From contig NZ_AP022564.1 of the NCBI RefSeq assembly GCF_010727125.1, forward strand, positions 1 through 64,000: DNA of 64,000 bases, in the 5' to 3' direction. This DNA is from Mycolicibacter terrae (GTDB lineage Bacteria > Actinomycetota > Actinomycetes > Mycobacteriales > Mycobacteriaceae). Every line of letters begins with the position of its first letter. Within the stretch, counting starts at the first letter, position 1. This document shows, in pieces, positions 1 through 10,083 of the stretch. The notes beneath the pieces were generated by a model. The model was not told the DNA's origin, made no database searches, and worked only from the letters and a program-made list of their open reading frames with translations. The translations under genes were made by a program, and so were the position numbers.

Positions 1-3000
1 ACGCCGCCACGGCGGGTGGCTTCCCTGTTCGGTGACGGCGGCAGCGGCAATCACGTACTCTCGACGCCGACGGTGATCTGCTCGGTGCGGACGGCTCGGC
101 CCTGACCGACGCTGACGGCGATGTGATCACCATGGCCGACATCGAGGCCGGGACTCTACTCGTTCGCCAACGCCAGCTCGATCGACCTCGATGGCGCTGC
201 CGCCGGCATGCTCGGCGACGGCGGGCCGGCGGCAGCGGCGACGGTCTCGGCATGGTCGGCGGCGATGGCGGTGCCGGCGGTTGGCTGTTGGGTAACGGCG
301 GTGACGGCGGCGCGGGTTCGGCGCCGCGGGTATCGCTGCGCAGGTGGTGGCGCCATTCGGCCGGCGGCAATGGTGGTGTCGCCGGCTTCCTGTTCGGCAA
401 CGGCGGCGGCGCGCCGGTGGAGCCGTAACGGTGCTGCCGGATGAACGGCGACCCCGGCCTGGCCGGGCTCAGCTTCCCGGCAGCGGTGACGGCGCGGCCG
501 GCATCAACGGGACCGACGGCACGGACGGTACCGATGGCTTTGCCGGTGGCGCCGGTGGCGTCGGCGGTAACGGCGGCGCGGCCGGTTTGTTCGGAACCTC
601 CGGCGGCGGTACCGGTGGCGCCGGTGGTGCCGGTGGCGTCGGCGGCAACGGTGGTGACGGTGGCGCCGGCGGAACGGCAACGACAACACGCAGCCTCCCG
701 GCAGCAACGAGGAAGGCATCAGCGCGTTGGTTGTCGACCCGACCGGTCCCGGCGGCGACGGCGGTTCGGGCGGTAACGGCGGTAGCGCCGGATCCGGTGG
801 TGCCGGTGGCGGGTGGCGCCGGCGGTAACGGCGGTGCCGGTGGCTTCTTCGGCATTCACACCGCGGGTGGCCGGTGACGGCGGCGCCGGTGGTGCGGCGG
901 CGGCCCTGGCCTGGCCGGCAACGGTGGCAACGGTGGCAACGGTGGTTCCGGCGGCGGCGCCGTGCCGGCCGAAACCACCGAGCTGGCCCGCGCCGACGCA
1001 GCCCCGACCGGCCTTGTCGGTGGCGGCAACGGCGGCACCGGCGGCAACGGTGGCAACCTCGGCACGGTCGGTGTCGGCGGCGGCGGTGGCGCGGCCGGCA
1101 GCAGCACCGGGCTTCTTCGGTGGTACGTCGGGCAACGCGGTGCCGACGGTGCCGACGGCACGCCCCGACCACCGTCTCGGGCAACGGCGGCAACGGTGGT
1201 ATCGGTGGCGCCGGCAACGGCCCAATGCGGACAACACCGGCGGCCGGGGCATCGGCGGTAACGGCGGTGCCGGTGGAGACCACGGCAACGGTGGTAACGG
1301 CGGCGCCGGTGGCGCCGGCTCGCAGGGCGAGGGCGCGGCCGGTCTTCGACAACGAGGGCACCGGAGCCGGCGGCGACGGCTTCGACGGTGGTGCCGGTGG
1401 TACGGTGGTTTCGGCGGCGCCGGTGGCTCGGTGTCGGGCAACGGCGGTAACGGCGGCGCCGGTGGTGTCGGCGGCACCGGCGGTACCGGTGGCACCGGTG
1501 CCGACTCGCTCGACCCGACGGCCGGTGGCGCGGGTGGCAACGCCGGTAACGGCGGTAGGCGGTGCCGGCGGTAACGGCGGCAACGCGACCAACGGCAACG
1601 GCGGCAACGGCGGCGACACCGGTAACGGCGGCAAGGGTGGGTCGGCGGTGACGGCGGCCAGGGCGCCAACGGGTGATCACGCCGGCCCTCGCCGACGCCA
1701 CACAGATGGACCAGACCGACCTCGACGGCTCGACTCGGTCGTCATCGACCCCGTGCCGCCTGACCAGACCGAGCCGCCTGAGCCCGGCACCGGCACCATA
1801 ACGCCGACCGCGCCCGTGGCCGCGCCGTCTGCCCAGAACGGCGTCGGCGGCACCGGCGGTCTCGGCGGCAACGGGGTAACGGCGGCGCGGTCGGTGCAAC
1901 GGTCGGCACCGGCGGTACCGGCGGCGGCGACGGACACACCGACGGGTCCGACGGCAACGTCGGCCGCATCGGCGACGGCGGCGACGGCGGCGCCGGTGGT
2001 CTGGCGGTAACGCGGTCCGGCGACGGCGAGGCGGCGCTCGGCAACGGCCTGAGTCCGGCGCACGAGGACGCGACGGGGTCGGCGGTCTGGCGGCGCGGCG
2101 GCACCGGCGGCTCCGGCTACCAGGCCGGCAACGGCGGCACCGGTGGTGCCGGTGGCCAGGGCGTCTACGGCGGCACCGGTGGTAGTGGCGGTGCCGGCGG
2201 CGCGGTGACCTCCACCGCCGACGGCGGCAACAACACCGGCGGTAACGGTGGCTCCGGCGGTAAGGGTGGCGACGGCTCCGGCCACGGCGGCTACGGCGGC
2301 CAGGGCGGTGCCGGCGCCAACGCGACCGGCGATCAGACCGCGGGCAACGGTGGTGACGGCGGCGCCGGTGGCAACACCAGCGGTGAGGGCAACACCGGTG
2401 AGTTCGGCACGCTGGCCGGCGGCCACGGCGGTAACGGCGGCGTCGGCGGTTCCTCCGAGAACGGCGCGGCGGCTCCGGCGGTAACGGCGGCAACGGGGCA
2501 CGGGCGCACCCGTGGGCGATGTGAACAGCCCGGTCTACAGCAACCTCCGGCGGTACCGGTGGTGATGGCGGCACGACCGTCGGCGGCACCGCCGGTGACG
2601 GTGGCGTCGGCGGTGACGGTGGTACCGGCAGCTTCACCGGCGGCCACGGCGGCGCCGGCGGCAACGGCGGTGCGGTGGCCGTGGACAGTGACGGCAACGC
2701 CGGAACCGGCACGGCCGGCAACGGCGGCGGCGGCGGTGCCGGCGCCAATGGCGGCGCCATCAATGGCGCTGACGACACCAACCTCGTGACCGGCGGTCAA
2801 GGCGGCAACGGTGGCAGCGGCGGTGCTGCTGACGGCACGACGGCCGGCCAGGGCGGCGGCGGCGGTGGTGGCGGCGGTGGCGCCGTCATCCAGCAGACCG
2901 ACGGCGGCACCGTCACCAGAAGCACCGCGACCGGAGGTGACGGCGGCGACGGCGGGCCGGCAGCCTGACCGGCGTCGGCGGCAGGGCGGCACCGGCGGCT

Positions 3001-4313
3001 ATGGCGGCATCCAGGCCGACGGTCAGGGCAGCACCATCGACAGCGCCAACGTGGCCGGTGGTAACGCCACCAACGGCGGCGCCAACGGTGAACGGCCAGG
3101 ACGGCGCCGACAACACGCTGATCAACAACGGCGGTGGTGCCGTCCAGGACGTCACGGTGAAGAGCGGCGACAACGTCGGCGACCACGTCGGCGGCGGCGC
3201 CACGGTGAATGCCGGCGACGGCGGCAGCATCGTCCACAGCTCGGTGACCGGCGGCAACGCCAGCGCGACCGCCGACGGTGGCGCCGCGAGCCTGACCGCC
3301 ACCGGCGCGGACAGCGCGATCACCAACAGCCATGCAACCGGTGGCAACGCCGGCACCGGCACCAACGGAGCAACGGCGGCGCCGGCGGCGCCGCTGAGAT
3401 CACCGCCACCGACGGTGCCGTCATCGACCAGACCACCGTCGTCGGCGGCGACGGCGGGACCGGCGACAACACCGGCACCGGCGGTCGGGCGGCGCGGCCG
3501 TTGCGTCGGCAACCGGCGCGGACAGCACCATCATCGGCAGTGCCACCGGCGGCACCGGCGGCCTCGGTGACAACGGCACCGGCGGCGACGGCGGGGCCGG
3601 CTACCTGGTCGTTGACAATGCCGGCGGGTCGATCGGCGGCGGCGGAACGACGCGGTGGCCCAGGGCGGCAACGGCGGGTCTCGGCACCGACGGTGGCGTC
3701 GGAGGCAAGGGCGGCTGGGGCGAGCTGGAGTCCGGCGAGCTCGGGCAGGCCAGTGCGCTGGGCGGCAACTCCTACGGCACCCTCGACCGGCGGCGACGGC
3801 GGCAACGCCACTGGCGAGGGTAGCCAGGGTGGTAACGGCGGAAGCGCGGACATCCAGAGTTCCAAGGTGACCGGATCGCTCGGCGGTCCCGGTGGCACGG
3901 CCAGCGGCACCGCGCATGGCGGTAACGGCGGCGACGCCACTGCGGATGACGCGGGCAACGGCGGCGCCGGCGGCGACGGCGGCAAGGCCAGCATCGCCAC
4001 CGGCGGGGACCCGGGCAACCTGGCCAACGGCACGTCGACCGGCGGCAAGGGCGGTGACGGCCTGGACGGCGGCACCGGCGGGCTCGGCGGGTCGAGCCGG
4101 CTCGACGCCTTCGGTAATGACGGCGCCGACCCGGCAACTGCCTCCACCGCTACCGACGGCACCGCGACCGGCGGCAACGGCGGCACTGGCACCGGAGCCG
4201 ACAACACCGGCGGCAACGGCACCGACGGCAACATCGTCAACACCGGTGGCGCGCAGTCGAACGGCACGACGGCGAGCGGCACCAACGGGGCGAACAGCCC
4301 GGCTACGCCGTAG
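1..4313 (+). CDS. PGRS-like glycine-rich repeat protein, 5' truncated, frame broken
   Basis: The start lies left of the window, so no N-terminal domain (PE or signal peptide) can be judged. All the way to the stop at 4311-4313 the plus strand encodes GGxGGNGG-type glycine/alanine/asparagine repeats, with PGRS-like motifs such as GGAGGWLLGNGG near 265-300. The glycine-rich translation jumps between all three frames every 100-500 bases, so many single-base losses must be assumed. The last 1.4 kb (2,890-4,313) is less pure PGRS: it is richer in Ser, Thr, Val, Ile and Asp and holds a spaced motif of the form S-x-V-T-G-G-N-A. PGRS proteins are surface or secreted proteins of mycobacteria, usually exported by ESX-5 when a PE domain is present. 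Function is unknown. The family call is firm; the exact reading frame is not. Confidence 0.75.
2890..3890 (+). repeat. Spaced S/T-V/A-x-G-G motif repeat in the C-terminal part of the PGRS-like gene
   Basis: Copies read in the glycine-rich frames: GGTVTRSTATGGDG near 2905, GSTIDSANVAGGNA near 3030, GGSIVHSSVTGGNA near 3220, DSAITNSHATGGNA near 3310, GAVIDQTTVVGGDG near 3415, DSTIIGSATGGTGG near 3520 and SADIQSSKVTGSLG near 3845. Spacing is irregular, about 90-320 bases. The alternation of a beta-branched residue, a small polar residue and GG is what a right-handed beta-helix coil would show. That structural reading is inference. Confidence 0.5.
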
Positions 4314-4391
4314 TCGGCGGTTTGCGAAACCGTGATGGCTTCTTGACCAAACATCAAGCGCGCGTGCGGAAGACTAAATCTCAATACCGCG

Positions 4392-4415
4392 TAACCTGTT
4401 ATTTGCCTTAGGTTA
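4392..4415. promoter_or_regulatory. Inverted repeat upstream of the desaturase gene
   Basis: TAACCT at 4392-4397 is repeated inverted as AGGTTA at 4410-4415 with a 12-base spacer, flanked by CGCG on both sides (outer arm imperfect). It lies between the PGRS stop and the desaturase start in a locally AT-rich stretch, 37 bases before the ATG. It could be an operator or a weak terminator for the PGRS gene; no U-tract follows. Confidence 0.35.
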
Positions 4416-4451
4416 TTTCGCGCTCGCAAAATTGCGTATCGAAGGAGATTC

Positions 4452-5561
4452 ATGCCGCCGCTCGATGCGTTGGATCATGCGCCGTCAAAAACCGTTGCAC
4501 GCCAACGACACCCGAACCCTGGCGAGTCGATACCCGAATTCGCTTGGCCCACGCTGGCGTTGGGTGTCGGCGCGTCGATTGTCTTTGTCCTTTCGACGGT
4601 CGCAGCGATCGGCGGTTCTCCCGCGTGGCTCACCATCGCGGTCAACACCGCAGTCGTCTATGCGATGTTCATGGTGGCCCACGATGCGCTGCACCACGCG
4701 CTCTCCTCGACCAGCTGGGTGAACTCGGTGGTCGGTCGGGCGGTTTGGCTCTTTGTCGCACCGACGTTTTCGTTGCCGTCGTTCAGCTACGTCCACCTCA
4801 CGCACCACCGCAACGCCAACGACGGCGAGAACGACCCGGACATGTTCGCCACCCACGGGTTGGCCTGGCAGCTGCCCTTTCGTTGGGCGCTGATGGATGT
4901 CTTCTATGCCGTCTGGTACCGCCAGCCAGCGGCGGCTGCGGCATTCCCGGCGCCGTCCGTTATTGAGGTCGCCGAAACGGCGGTGGTGTTCTCGTTGAGT
5001 ATCGCGGGTGTCTGCATCGCGATCGCCACCGAAAACTTCTGGATCCTCGCGGCCGCCGTGCTGATCCCGCAGCGCATCGGGATGGTGATCCTGGGCTGGT
5101 GGTTCGATTGGTTGCCGCACCACGGGCTGGAGCAGACGCAGCAGGAGAATCGCTACCGCGCCACTCGGAACCGGGTCGGCATGGAGCAGGTGTTGATCCC
5201 GGTCATGCTCTCCCAGACCTATCACCTGGTGCACCACCTGCACCCGTGGTTGCCGTTCTACCGGTACGCGCAGGCCTGGCGCGGCAACGAGGACGCTTAC
5301 CTGGCCCACGATCCGGCCATCGCCACCGTCTTCGGCCGGGAACTGACACCCGCCGAGTACCGGGAATGGAAGGCGGGTAGCTCAGCGCACCCGGAAGATC
5401 ACCGTCCGCTGCACGATGAAGTTGATGACGGTCGCGGTGCCCTGCGCGGCCACGAAGGCCACCGGGAGCGCCCACCGCTGGTAATCGAGCAGGTCCAGCA
5501 CCAGGTGGTTGATCCCCACCTGTACGGCGAACGTCAGTGTAGAGCGCCATCACCGCGATGA
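4452..5561 (+). CDS. Fatty acid desaturase / beta-carotene hydroxylase-type membrane di-iron enzyme
   Basis: This is a membrane fatty-acid-desaturase superfamily protein. Three histidine boxes are present in the right order: HDALHH near residue 77, HLTHHRN near 117 and HLVHHLHP near 260. Hydrophobic pairs lie between them. Such boxes bind two irons and carry out oxygen-dependent desaturation or hydroxylation of lipids or carotenoids; the substrate cannot be told. The start is clear: GAAGGAG ends a few bases before the ATG. The open frame runs to 5561 and its last 60 codons overlap the convergent GtrA gene. That tail is low-complexity and probably artificial; a one-base loss near 5375 would restore a TAG at 5378-5380, giving about 310 residues. 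Separated from the upstream PGRS gene by a 138-base gap with its own inverted repeat, so likely transcribed alone. Confidence 0.85.
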   Translation: MPPLDALDHAPSKTVARQRHPNPGESIPEFAWPTLALGVGASIVFVLSTVAAIGGSPAWLTIAVNTAVVYAMFMVAHDALHHALSSTSWVNSVVGRAVWLFVAPTFSLPSFSYVHLTHHRNANDGENDPDMFATHGLAWQLPFRWALMDVFYAVWYRQPAAAAAFPAPSVIEVAETAVVFSLSIAGVCIAIATENFWILAAAVLIPQRIGMVILGWWFDWLPHHGLEQTQQENRYRATRNRVGMEQVLIPVMLSQTYHLVHHLHPWLPFYRYAQAWRGNEDAYLAHDPAIATVFGRELTPAEYREWKAGSSAHPEDHRPLHDEVDDGRGALRGHEGHRERPPLVIEQVQHQVVDPHLYGERQCRAPSPR

Positions 5562-5795
5562 ACGGCCGGTGTGCGCTGAGGACTGAAACGTCCAGCGCCG
5601 GTTGATCAGATATGCGGTGATGGTGCCGGCGATGAAGCTGATCGCCTTGGCCAGGTCGACCGTGACGCCGAAGCCCAGGTACAGCAGCAGGTACAGCCCG
5701 AAGTCCACCACCGCCGACATCGCCCCGGTCACCAGGAAACGCCACACCTGCGTGGTCAACGGCAGGGGCGTGTTCGTCGAAGCGGTCTCGGCCAC
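5382..5795 (-). CDS. GtrA-family membrane protein (Rv3789-like), frame broken
   Basis: A small GtrA-family protein with four predicted membrane segments; the N-terminal part ([20 protein letters not shown], then [20 protein letters not shown]) is typical. M. tuberculosis Rv3789 is linked to arabinogalactan synthesis, as a membrane anchor or decaprenyl-phosphoryl-arabinose translocation partner. The frame is lost near 5580 and again near 5535; reading across restores FIAVMALY and then a C-terminus ending TVIFRVR before the TGA at 5382-5384. Restored length is about 138 residues, normal for the family. It is convergent with the desaturase and divergent, with only 30 bases between starts, from the enolase-superfamily gene. 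Confidence 0.8.
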
Positions 5796-5825
5796 CCGGG
5801 AAGCTTAAGTCCTACGCTGAAGACC

Positions 5826-6914
5826 ATGCCCGCCGTCATCGCCGAAATCGAGGCGATACCGCTGCGCATTCCGCTCAAGCCCGACCTGCCCGGGGCCGCG
5901 TTGTGGGTGAGACGCTGAGCGCCGCGGACTCGTTGCTGGTCAAGGTGACCACCGACGACGGCGTGGTCGGCTGGGGCGAGGCGTTCGGGCTCTACGGCAC
6001 CGCGCTGGCCGTCCGCGCGCTCGACGACCTTGTCGCGCCGCTCTGTCTCGGCCACGGCACTGCCGACATCGCGGCGCTGATGGACCACGTGCAACGCAAG
6101 CTGCACGTCTTCGGGCGCGGCGGCGCGATCACCTACGCGCTGTCGGCGGTCGACATCGCGTTGTGGGACATCGCCGGCAAGCGTGCCGGCGTCCCGATCT
6201 CGAGGCTGCTGGGGCGGTCTGGACATGCGCTGCTACGCCAGCCTGGCCTGCTACACCGAACCGCACCGGGTCCGCACCGCGGTACGCCGCGTCCTCGACG
6301 CCGGATTCACTGCGATCGCTGCACGAGTCGACGCTGCCCGCGATGCACGCCGCCCGCGCCGAAGCTGGGCCCGAGGTCGCGTTGATCGTCGACGCCGGCT
6401 GTGCCTGGACGCTGGGGCAGGCCCAGGCGTCGCCGCCGAGCTGCACGACCTCGGACTGTTGTTCTTAGAGGAGCCGCTGTGGCCGCCGGAGAACTTCGAC
6501 GGCCTGGCCGAACTGCGCCGCAGCACCGGATTGCCGGTGGCCTCCGGCGAAAACGTCGGCACCATCATGGAATTCGAGCGCCTGCTGACCGCGGGCGCGG
6601 TGGACTTCGTGCAGCCCAGCCCGGCCAAGATGGGCGGTATCACCGAGCTGCGCAAGGTCTTTCCGCTGGCGGCCGTGCGCAATGTCGGGATGATGACGCA
6701 CTCGTTCTACGACGGGCCGGGGCTGCTCGCCGCAGTTCAGGTGACCGCCGCTTTGGGCGGTACCGACGCGATGATCGAGTGGCGCTGGTTCGACCTGGAG
6801 GCCTCGATCTACGGCGACGCGCTGGCGCCGAGGAACGGGCGGATCACGGTGCCGGACGGGCCGGGCCTGGGGCTCGACCCGGATCCTGAGGTGATCAGCG
6901 CCTACCGCTGTTGA
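5826..6914 (+). CDS. Mandelate racemase / muconate lactonizing (enolase superfamily) enzyme, frame broken
   Basis: The start MPAVIAEIEAIPLRIPLK and the block VKVTTDDGVVGWGEAF are the N-terminal capping domain of the enolase superfamily. The barrel part shows YALSAVDIALWDIAGK, EEPLWPP, SGENVGTIMEF and the C-terminal block MTHSFYDGPGLLAAVQ. Members abstract a proton alpha to a carboxylate using Mg2+; substrate unknown. At least four frame changes occur (about 5905, 6215, 6315, 6425). The third removes the position where family members have the catalytic K in a KLHE-type motif: the DNA reads ATC-G-CTGCACGAG, as if AAG had shrunk to G. Restored length is about 364 residues. Shares a short divergent promoter region with GtrA. 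Confidence 0.8.
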
Positions 6915-7018
6915 TTCTGCGTCCACCACGCGAAAGTGCGAGGCCGGCCTGGCCGGCGCAGAGTCAACACGGGTCGGCCGACACGGAAGTCACGGATGTG
7001 GCCTGGACTCGGACCGGG

Positions 7019-7842
7019 CTACACCCAGTAGGCCACCCGCGCCCGGAACTGGCGCAGCACCATCGCGGCCACCGCCCATCCGAGCACGGTCAACACCAGC
7101 ACTATCGCCCAGTGCCGCAGCGGCTGGTGCGCGCCCAGCAGCGGAGCCCGCACGATCTCCAGGTAGTGCATCAGCGGGTTGAGCTCGACGACGTTGATCC
7201 AGCGGGTGGCGCCCCGGCGCGCAGCGTGTCGTAGTTCCAGATGATCGGCGTCATCAAGAACAGCAGCTGCACCACACTGAACAGCAGCGGCGCGATGTCG
7301 CGGTAGCGGGTGGCCAGAATCCCGAAGCAGTGACACCCACACGCAGTTCAGCGCGATCAGCACCAGCGCCGGGATCACCGAAAGATCCGCCCACGACCAG
7401 GGTTTCGGGAATATCAGGGCGATCGGCACATAGATGACGATGTTGTGGGCGAACAGGATCATCTGCCGCCACACCAGCCGGTAGACGCACGCTCAACGGC
7501 GTCGGCAGCTGTTTGATCAGTCCCTCGTTGGCGACGAACACGTCGGCGCCCTCCAGGATGGCGGCGTTGAGCAGGTTCCACACGATCAGCCCCAGCGTCA
7601 CGTACGGCAGGTGCACGGCCAGGTCGAGGTGAAACAGTTTGGAGCAGTTCGCCCATCGCCACCGCCGTGGTGGCGGTGCCGATGGTGATCCAGAACGGGC
7701 CCAGCACGCTGCGGCGGTAGCGCTGCTTGATGTCCTGCCAACCCAGGTGCAGCCACAGCTCGCGGCGGCGGAATCCGTCCACCAGATCCGCCCACGCCCG
7801 CGCAAAAGTTTTGGACTGCGCGGCGACGTCGGTGAAACTCAT
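7019..7842 (-). CDS. wzm: Wzm: galactan ABC transporter, permease subunit (Rv3783-like), frame broken
   Basis: Permease of the ABC-2 polysaccharide exporter that, with Wzt, moves lipid-linked galactan across the mycobacterial inner membrane. The N-terminal block LWLHLGWQDIKQRYRRSVLG is the signature of O-antigen/teichoic-acid exporter permeases; about six membrane helices follow, including MILFAHNIVIYVPIALIF and the C-terminal IVLVLTVLGWAVAAMVL. About four single-base losses (near 7640, 7490, 7325, 7215) split the frame; restored length is about 275 residues, matching the M. tuberculosis protein. The ATG overlaps the glfT1 stop by four bases (ATGA), so translation is coupled. Last gene of the minus-strand envelope operon. 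Confidence 0.88.
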
Positions 7843-8732
7843 TGCTGCCCCTCGGGTTTGGCGAACTGCTCGCGACGTCCCAGCCTGCGCAGCCGGATCC
7901 ATTCGATCAACCCGGCCGGGTCGCGGCGTGATACCAGGAAGAACCAGCCGAACCGCAGCCACTCCTGGACCAGCAGCCGGCGCATTCCGGCTGGGCCATC
8001 AGGTAGCCGCTGCGGTAGGTGAAATAGCGTTTGGCCGCGTCATCGGGGTATTGGTGCATTCGCCCGGCCAGGATCGGCTTGAACTCCGCCGAGCCGCACG
8101 GGTGCAGGTAGGCCGCGTTCAGACACGTCCCGAACGCCAGGCCGGAGCGCACCAGCCGGCGGTGTATCTCCACCTCGTCGCCGCGCATGAACAACAGGTC
8201 GGGCACCCCCACCGCATCCAGCGCGTCGGCGGTGAACAGCGCCCCGTTGAACAGCGACGCGATCCCGGGCAGTAGATCCTGCGTTGCATCACTGCGTAAT
8301 TCGCTGATCTCGCGCCGCCACACCAGGCCGCGCCGCAGCGGGAACGCCAGCCGGGACGGGTCGTCGATGTTGCACACCATCGGCGAAACCTCCGCCAGGT
8401 GGTGCTTGGCCGCGCAGGCCAGCAGCTCCGACAGCACGCCGGAGTCGGCCGGTCTCCCGTCGTCGTCGGCCAGCCACACCCAGTCCGCCCCGGCCGCCAG
8501 GGCGTGCAGCATGCCCAGCGCGAAACCGCCTGCGCCCCCGAGGTTTCGCTGCGATCCGAGGTAGGAGCACGGCACCGGCTGCCCGGCCACCAGATCGGCC
8601 ACCGCGGGATCGTTGTCGTTGTCGACGACGATCACGTGATCCGGTGGGCGGGTCTGGGTCACCAGCGCTTTGAGCGACTCGGCCAGCTGATCGACCCGGC
8701 GTGACGACGACCGTGTAGACGGTTTCGGTCAC
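7839..8732 (-). CDS. glfT1: GlfT1: galactofuranosyl transferase 1 (Rv3782-like), frame broken
   Basis: GT2-family transferase that adds the first galactofuranose residues to decaprenyl-PP-GlcNAc-rhamnose, starting the galactan. Seen: GTG start with MTETVYTVVVT, then HVIVVDNDNDP, the long family block NLGGAGGFALGMLHALAAGA, the metal/nucleotide motif WLADDDG, and MRGDEVEIHRRL followed by CLNAAYLHPCGS. Two frame changes, near 8700 and near 7980; the C-terminus beyond the second reads LLVQEWLRFGWFFL and ends at the TGA sharing ATGA with wzm. Restored length is about 298 residues. The GTG overlaps the wzt stop by four bases (GTGA). Its position between wzt and wzm is as in M. tuberculosis. Confidence 0.92.
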
Positions 8733-9535
8733 GCGGTGTCCCCGGCCTGGGTCTCGGCGAGCACCTCGCGCACGTGCCGGGCGGCGTCGGGGCCCTCAGG
8801 CGCCGACCACGTCCTCGATCCCGCCGGTCATCTTGATCGTGCCGTGGTCGATCCACATCGCGGTCTTGCACAGCCGGGCCAGAAACTCATTGGAGTGGCT
8901 GGCGAACACCAGGATTCCGGAGCGCTCCACCAGCTTCTGCAGCCGGGTCTGGGCCTTCTTCAAAAACTCGGCGTCCACCGCGCCGATGCCCTCATCCAGC
9001 AGCAGGATCTCCGGGTCGATACTGGTGACCACTCCCATCGCCAGCGCACCCGCATGCCGGTGGAGTAGGTGCGCAGCGGCATCGCCAGATAGTCGCCCAG
9101 TTCGGTGAATTCGGCGATCTCGTCGACCTTGGCGGCCATCTGCTTGCGGGTCTGGCCGAGGAACAGGCCGCGGATGATGATGTTCTCGTAGCCGGAGATC
9201 TCCGGGTCCATTCCGACACCGAGGTCGAACACCGGCGCCACCCGGCCGACCACGCTCGCCGATCCCCGGGTCGGCTCGTAGATGCCCGAAAGCAGCCGCA
9301 GCAGTGTGGATTTGCCGGCGCCGTTGTGCCCCACCAGACCCACCCGGTCCCCGAGTGAGAGTGACATGGTGATGTCGCGCAGCGCCTCGACGACCACCAC
9401 GTTGGAGTTGTTGCGCCCGATCGCGCCGCCGGCCTTGCCGAGGAACGCCTTCTTCAACGACCGCGACTTGGCGTCGAAGATGGGGAACTCAACCCAAGCG
9501 TCGTGGGTCTCGATTCGTGGATCGGTGGCGGACAA
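8729..9535 (-). CDS. wzt: Wzt: galactan ABC transporter, ATPase subunit (Rv3781-like), frame broken
   Basis: ATP-binding subunit of the galactan exporter. Walker A GHNGAGKST at about residues 69-77, signature YSTGM, Walker B EILLLDEG, and the H-loop region FASHSN are all readable. Frame changes occur near 9050 (just after the signature motif) and near 8805, where GCC-T-GAG replaces what should be GCC-TAC-GAG; beyond it the C-terminus reads DAARHVREVLAET. The first codon is TTG, five bases after the bpa stop. Restored length is about 269 residues. Overlaps glfT1 by four bases. No carbohydrate-binding C-terminal domain of the E. coli O9a type is present, as expected for the mycobacterial family. 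Confidence 0.92.
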
Positions 9536-9540
9536 GGCGG

Positions 9541-10083
9541 CTACAGGTATTGGCCGGCGCCGGTGTGGCCCTGCCTGCTGTGCCCGCCGGCGGTGGGCGC
9601 TGGCGGCAACGCGCCGTGGCGCATCTGCTCCAGCTGCGCGCGGGCGGCCATCTGCTGGGCGAACAGGGCGGTCTGGATGCCGTGGAACAGCCCTTCCAGC
9701 CAGCCCACCAGCTGGGCCTGGGCGATCCGCAGCTCGGCGTCCGACGGGTGGCGTCCGCGCAGCGGCAGCGTCAGCCGGTCCAGCCTCGCGCAGCTCCGGG
9801 GCCAGGCTGCCTCGAGCTCGCGGATGCTGGCGGCGTGCACCTCACGCAACCGCACCCGGCTGGCGTCGTCCAGCGGGGCCGAGCGCACCTCCTCGAGCAG
9901 CTGCTTGATCATGGTGCCGATCCGCATCACCTTGGCGGGCTGCTCGATCAGGTCGGTCAGCGACTGCTCGTCGGCGTCGGCGTCGGGCTCTCTCGACGCC
10001 CCGGCCGACAGCAGCCGCGGGTCCCCGCCGCTGATGATCTCGATGTCGTCTGAGCCGTCCGCGCTGCTACTGCCCGTGCTCAA
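9541..10083 (-). CDS. bpa: Bpa/PafE: ATP-independent proteasome activator (Rv3780-like)
   Basis: Bpa forms a dodecameric ring that docks on the 20S proteasome and feeds it unfolded proteins without ATP. The diagnostic parts are all here: SLTDLIEQPAKVMRIGTMIK, the four-helix core with LRIAQAQLVGWLEGLFHGIQ, and the C-terminal GQYL, which opens the proteasome gate. Best start is the TTG at 10083: GGGAGG precedes it and the protein then begins LSTGSSS as in M. tuberculosis; the frame is open to an ATG at 10125. Inside helix 1 about 14 residues (AWPRSCARL region) are out of register because two nearby base losses compensate. It overlaps the end of the upstream membrane-protein gene and lies five bases before wzt. 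Confidence 0.93.
   Translation of the reverse strand: MSTGSSSADGSDDIEIISGGDPRLLSAGASREPDADADEQSLTDLIEQPAKVMRIGTMIKQLLEEVRSAPLDDASRVRLREVHAASIRELEAAWPRSCARLDRLTLPLRGRHPSDAELRIAQAQLVGWLEGLFHGIQTALFAQQMAARAQLEQMRHGALPPAPTAGGHSRQGHTGAGQYL

Noticed and set aside
504..2781. Long minus-strand Pro/Arg-rich open frames opposite the first PGRS gene
   Set aside because: They are the antisense of GGC/GCC-rich repeats, which gives Pro and Arg codons without stops; no start context or family.
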